Positions 38,459 through 40,533 of a DNA stretch of 40,533 nucleotides are shown here, piece by piece. This DNA is from Pseudomonadota bacterium (lineage in GTDB: Bacteria; Pseudomonadota; Alphaproteobacteria; Kiloniellales; JACOMY01). The stretch's first letter is position 1. Each line of letters begins with the position of its first letter. The stretch covers positions 1-40,533 of the forward strand of contig JAKOWB010000372.1 in assembly GCA_029781795.1 (NCBI GenBank). The letters run 5' to 3'. The position numbers were made by a program, and so were the translations under genes. The notes under the pieces are model-generated. The model ran no database searches. It was not told where the DNA came from and saw only the letters and a program-made list of their open reading frames with translations.

Positions 38459-39096
38459 CCCAAGCCTACCCCCTCGCCTGGCCGCAGGGCCGGCCGCGCC
38501 GCCGTCCGCAGGCCCGCAAGCCGGGCAAGTTCGGCAAGGCGACCTGGCGCGAAGGCTACGGTGGCAACCGCTACTCGACGAAGGGCGAACTCAGCGTCGC
38601 CGACGCGACGCGCCGACTGCAGGACGAGCTCGACCGCTTGGGCGCCCGGCTGCCGGTGATCAGCAGCAATGTCGAGCTGCGCCTCGACGGTCTGCCGCGG
38701 TCCGGCCAGCGCGAGCCCGAAGATCCGGGCGTCTGCGTCTACTTCCAGCTCGCCGGAAAGCCGCACGCCATGCCCTGCGACACCTACCTGCGCGTCGCCG
38801 ACAACATCGCGGCCGTGGCGGCGCACATCGAGGCCACCCGCGCGGTGGAGCGGCACGGCGTCGCCTCGGTCGCCGAGATGTTCAGCGGCTTCCAGGCGCT
38901 GCCTGCGCCTGGCGCGCGGCGGCCGTGGTGGGAGGTGCTGGGCTTCGTGCACGACCGGGTGACGCTCGACGCCGTCGAGGAGGTCTACCGCTCGCTGGCC
39001 CGCAAGCGCCACCCCGACGCCGGCGGCAGCGTCGAGGCCATGGCCGAGCTCAACGCCGCGCGAGACGAGGCGCGGGAGGCGCTGAAGGGTGCCTAA
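38455..39096 (+). CDS. J-domain-containing phage protein
   Basis: A 213-aa protein starting at GTG 38455 (GTGA overlap). The C-terminal 50 residues are a J-domain: PWWEVLGFVHDRVTLDAVEE then VYRSLARKRHPDAGGSVEAM, with HPD at 186-188. The N-terminal part starts MTQAYPLAWPQGRPRRRPQA and is basic, with a middle YLRVADNIAAVAAHIEATRA helix. It could recruit the host DnaK to phage replication or recombination complexes, as lambda P needs DnaJ/K; here the phage carries its own. Family known but little studied. Confidence 0.82.
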   Translation: MTQAYPLAWPQGRPRRRPQARKPGKFGKATWREGYGGNRYSTKGELSVADATRRLQDELDRLGARLPVISSNVELRLDGLPRSGQREPEDPGVCVYFQLAGKPHAMPCDTYLRVADNIAAVAAHIEATRAVERHGVASVAEMFSGFQALPAPGARRPWWEVLGFVHDRVTLDAVEEVYRSLARKRHPDAGGSVEAMAELNAARDEAREALKGA

Positions 39097-39337
39097 ACCA
39101 GTGACCTGTTCCCGCTGCGGGCAGACCTGGCCGCGTGATCCGGCCCTGGAGGTCGCCTGCCCCGACTGCCTCGCACCCGTGGGCGTGCGCTGCCGGCGGC
39201 CGAGCGGCCATGGCTGCGAGCTGCACCGCAGTCGGGACCGCGCGGCGATGGCGGCCGGGCTGTTGCAGCCCTGCCCTGGTGGCCAGCCATATGACGCAGA
39301 CGCCAGCTTGCCGCTTTTCGGAGGCACCAATGTCTGA
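39089..39337 (+). CDS. Zinc-finger protein, small
   Basis: An 82-aa protein from GTG 39089: MPKPVTCSRCGQTWPRDPAL, then VACPDCLAPVGVRCRRPSGH and GCELHRSRDRAA. Two CxxC pairs plus the C....G..C....G..C..H pattern match small phage zinc-ribbon proteins, probably nucleic-acid binding. It overlaps the J-domain gene by 8 nt and the methyltransferase by 8 nt, so it is fully embedded in the operon. Confidence 0.72.
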   Translation: MPKPVTCSRCGQTWPRDPALEVACPDCLAPVGVRCRRPSGHGCELHRSRDRAAMAAGLLQPCPGGQPYDADASLPLFGGTNV

Positions 39338-40533
39338 CGGTGCGACCTGGGGCCTCGACAACCGGCTGACCGTCGTACTCTTCGCCGGTCTTGGCGGCGC
39401 CTGCGACGGGCTGGCGGCAGCCGGCTTCCCGGTGCACATCGCCATCAACCACGACGAGGTCGCGGTGGCCGCGCACCAGGCGCGCCACCCGCACACCCGG
39501 CACCTGCACAGCGACGTGCTGGAGGTCGACCCGGTCGAGGCGACCGGCGGCCGGCCGGTCCGCATCCTCTGGGCCTCGCCGGACTGCCGCCATCACTCCC
39601 GCGCGAAGGGCAGGGCGCCGGTCAGCGCGCGCGTGCGCAGCCTGCCCTGGGTGGTCTGCCGCTGGGCCGGCCGGGCGAAGCCGGAGACGATCTTCCTGGA
39701 AAACGTGCCGGAGATCCGCACCTGGGGCCCGCTGGTGGCGCGCCGCTGCCCGAAGACCGGCAGGGTGGTGAAGCTGGACGGCAGCGTCGCCGCCAAGGGC
39801 GAGCGCGTGCCGGTTAGCCAGCAGCAGCTCATGGGCGACAAGGCGCGCGCCGGCCGGCTCTTCAAGGCCTGGATGCAGCACCTTGAGCGCCTGGGCTACC
39901 GACTGGCTTGCCAGGAGCTGGTCGCCGCCGACGTCGGCATCCCGACGATCCGGCGCCGCTTCTTCCTGGTCGGCCACCGTGACGGCGTCGAGGCAGCCTG
40001 GCCGGAGCGCACGCATGCGCCACGGTCGAAGGCCAAGGCGATGAAGCTCAAGCCCTGGGTGCCGGCCGCCAGCGTGATCGACTGGTCGCTGCCCTGCCCG
40101 TCGATCTTCACCCGGAAGAAGCCGCTTGCCGAAGCGACCTTGCGCCGGATCGCGCGCGGCGTGATGCGCTACGTGGTGGAGGCGGCCGAGCCTTTCATCG
40201 TGCCGATCACCCATACCCAGGCCAGCGCGGCGCGCGGATCCTCGGTTGGCGAGCCGATGCGGACCATCACCACGGCGAACCGCGGCGAGCTCGCGCTGAT
40301 CAGCGGATCGCTGGTCGGCTGCGGCGGCCGTGCTGGGCAGAGCCCGCCGCGCGACCTGGACGAGCCGGCGGGAACCGTGACGCTGAAGCCCGACCGCTGT
40401 CTTGTCGCCGGCACCCTGGTGCAGGCCGGCTACGGCGAGCGACCCGGCCAGGCGCCGCGCTGCCTCGACCCGCAGCAGCCGCTTGGGACCATGGTCGGTG
40501 CGCGCAAGCACGGCGTCGTCGCCGCCTTCCTTG
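39330..40533 (+). CDS. C5 cytosine DNA methyltransferase (cut by window edge)
   Basis: At least 401 codons from ATG 39330 (ribosome site GGAGG), open to the window end. Motif I VVLFAGLGGACDGLAAAG at 15, motif IV SPDCRHHSRAKG with the catalytic Cys86, motif VI ENVPE at 124, and motif VIII ADVGIPTIRRRFFLVG identify the C5 family. Motif IV has PDC instead of the classical PCQ, a variant known from phage enzymes. It probably protects phage DNA from host restriction. The target-recognition region is present at least in part; the C-terminal motifs IX/X may lie beyond the end. Confidence 0.88.
   Translation, partial: MSDGATWGLDNRLTVVLFAGLGGACDGLAAAGFPVHIAINHDEVAVAAHQARHPHTRHLHSDVLEVDPVEATGGRPVRILWASPDCRHHSRAKGRAPVSARVRSLPWVVCRWAGRAKPETIFLENVPEIRTWGPLVARRCPKTGRVVKLDGSVAAKGERVPVSQQQLMGDKARAGRLFKAWMQHLERLGYRLACQELVAADVGIPTIRRRFFLVGHRDGVEAAWPERTHAPRSKAKAMKLKPWVPAASVIDWSLPCPSIFTRKKPLAEATLRRIARGVMRYVVEAAEPFIVPITHTQASAARGSSVGEPMRTITTANRGELALISGSLVGCGGRAGQSPPRDLDEPAGTVTLKPDRCLVAGTLVQAGYGERPGQAPRCLDPQQPLGTMVGARKHGVVAAFL

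Overview
The window is GC-rich bacterial chromosome from an alphaproteobacterium. About 4.4 kb of host housekeeping DNA is followed by roughly 36 kb of a temperate podovirus-type prophage that runs off the right edge. The host call rests on the leftward cluster (small charged ORF)-murA-DUF2948-hisG-hisD-UPF0262, a gene order I know from alphaproteobacteria, and on the short form of HisG. I cannot name the genus.

Host part (1-4445): a minus-strand run for UDP-GlcNAc enolpyruvyl transfer (murA) and histidine biosynthesis (hisG, hisD), then a tRNA-Thr(GGT) gene on the plus strand with an encoded CCA. The prophage begins directly behind this tRNA, which is therefore the probable attachment site. 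No integrase and no second att copy are in view.

Late region (about 4.6-28.1 kb, almost all minus strand). From the late promoter end leftward it reads terminase small subunit, a split terminase large subunit, a GNAT-like protein, small proteins, portal, Bbp19-like protein, scaffold, major capsid, tail tubular proteins A and B, three large internal virion (ejection) proteins, collagen-containing tail fibre, SPRY-type tail protein, holin, M15 endolysin and overlapping Rz/Rz1 spanins. This is the T7/BPP-1-like short-tail module.

Early-left region (28.2-34.2 kb, minus strand): Cro-like repressor, HTH proteins, RuvC-like resolvase, winged-helix protein, DnaB-family helicase, a replication-initiator-like protein whose gene carries a strictly phased array of 11-bp repeats (candidate origin), and a DUF6362 protein next to a candidate late promoter and terminator.

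Switch and early-right region (34.2-40.5 kb): an S24-type (CI/LexA-like) repressor is flanked by two nearly identical promoter/operator blocks. One fires left into cro. The other fires right into an operon with small proteins, a PD-(D/E)XK exonuclease, a RecA-like ATPase, a J-domain protein, a zinc-ribbon protein and a C5 cytosine methyltransferase cut by the window end.

Most notable observations: (1) terminase large-subunit ATPase and nuclease domains on separate ORFs with a 57-codon ORF wedged between them, both junctions carrying the same 10-bp sequence and GTGA stop/start overlap; (2) nine 11-bp iterons, all on one 11-bp register, inside the initiator gene; (3) a duplicated promoter/operator around the repressor, with cro predicted to be nearly leaderless; (4) a lambda-Q-like layout at the early/late boundary; (5) a toxin-like nuclease domain inside an ejection protein. 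All functional statements come from reading the sequence and remembered family features; no database search was run.
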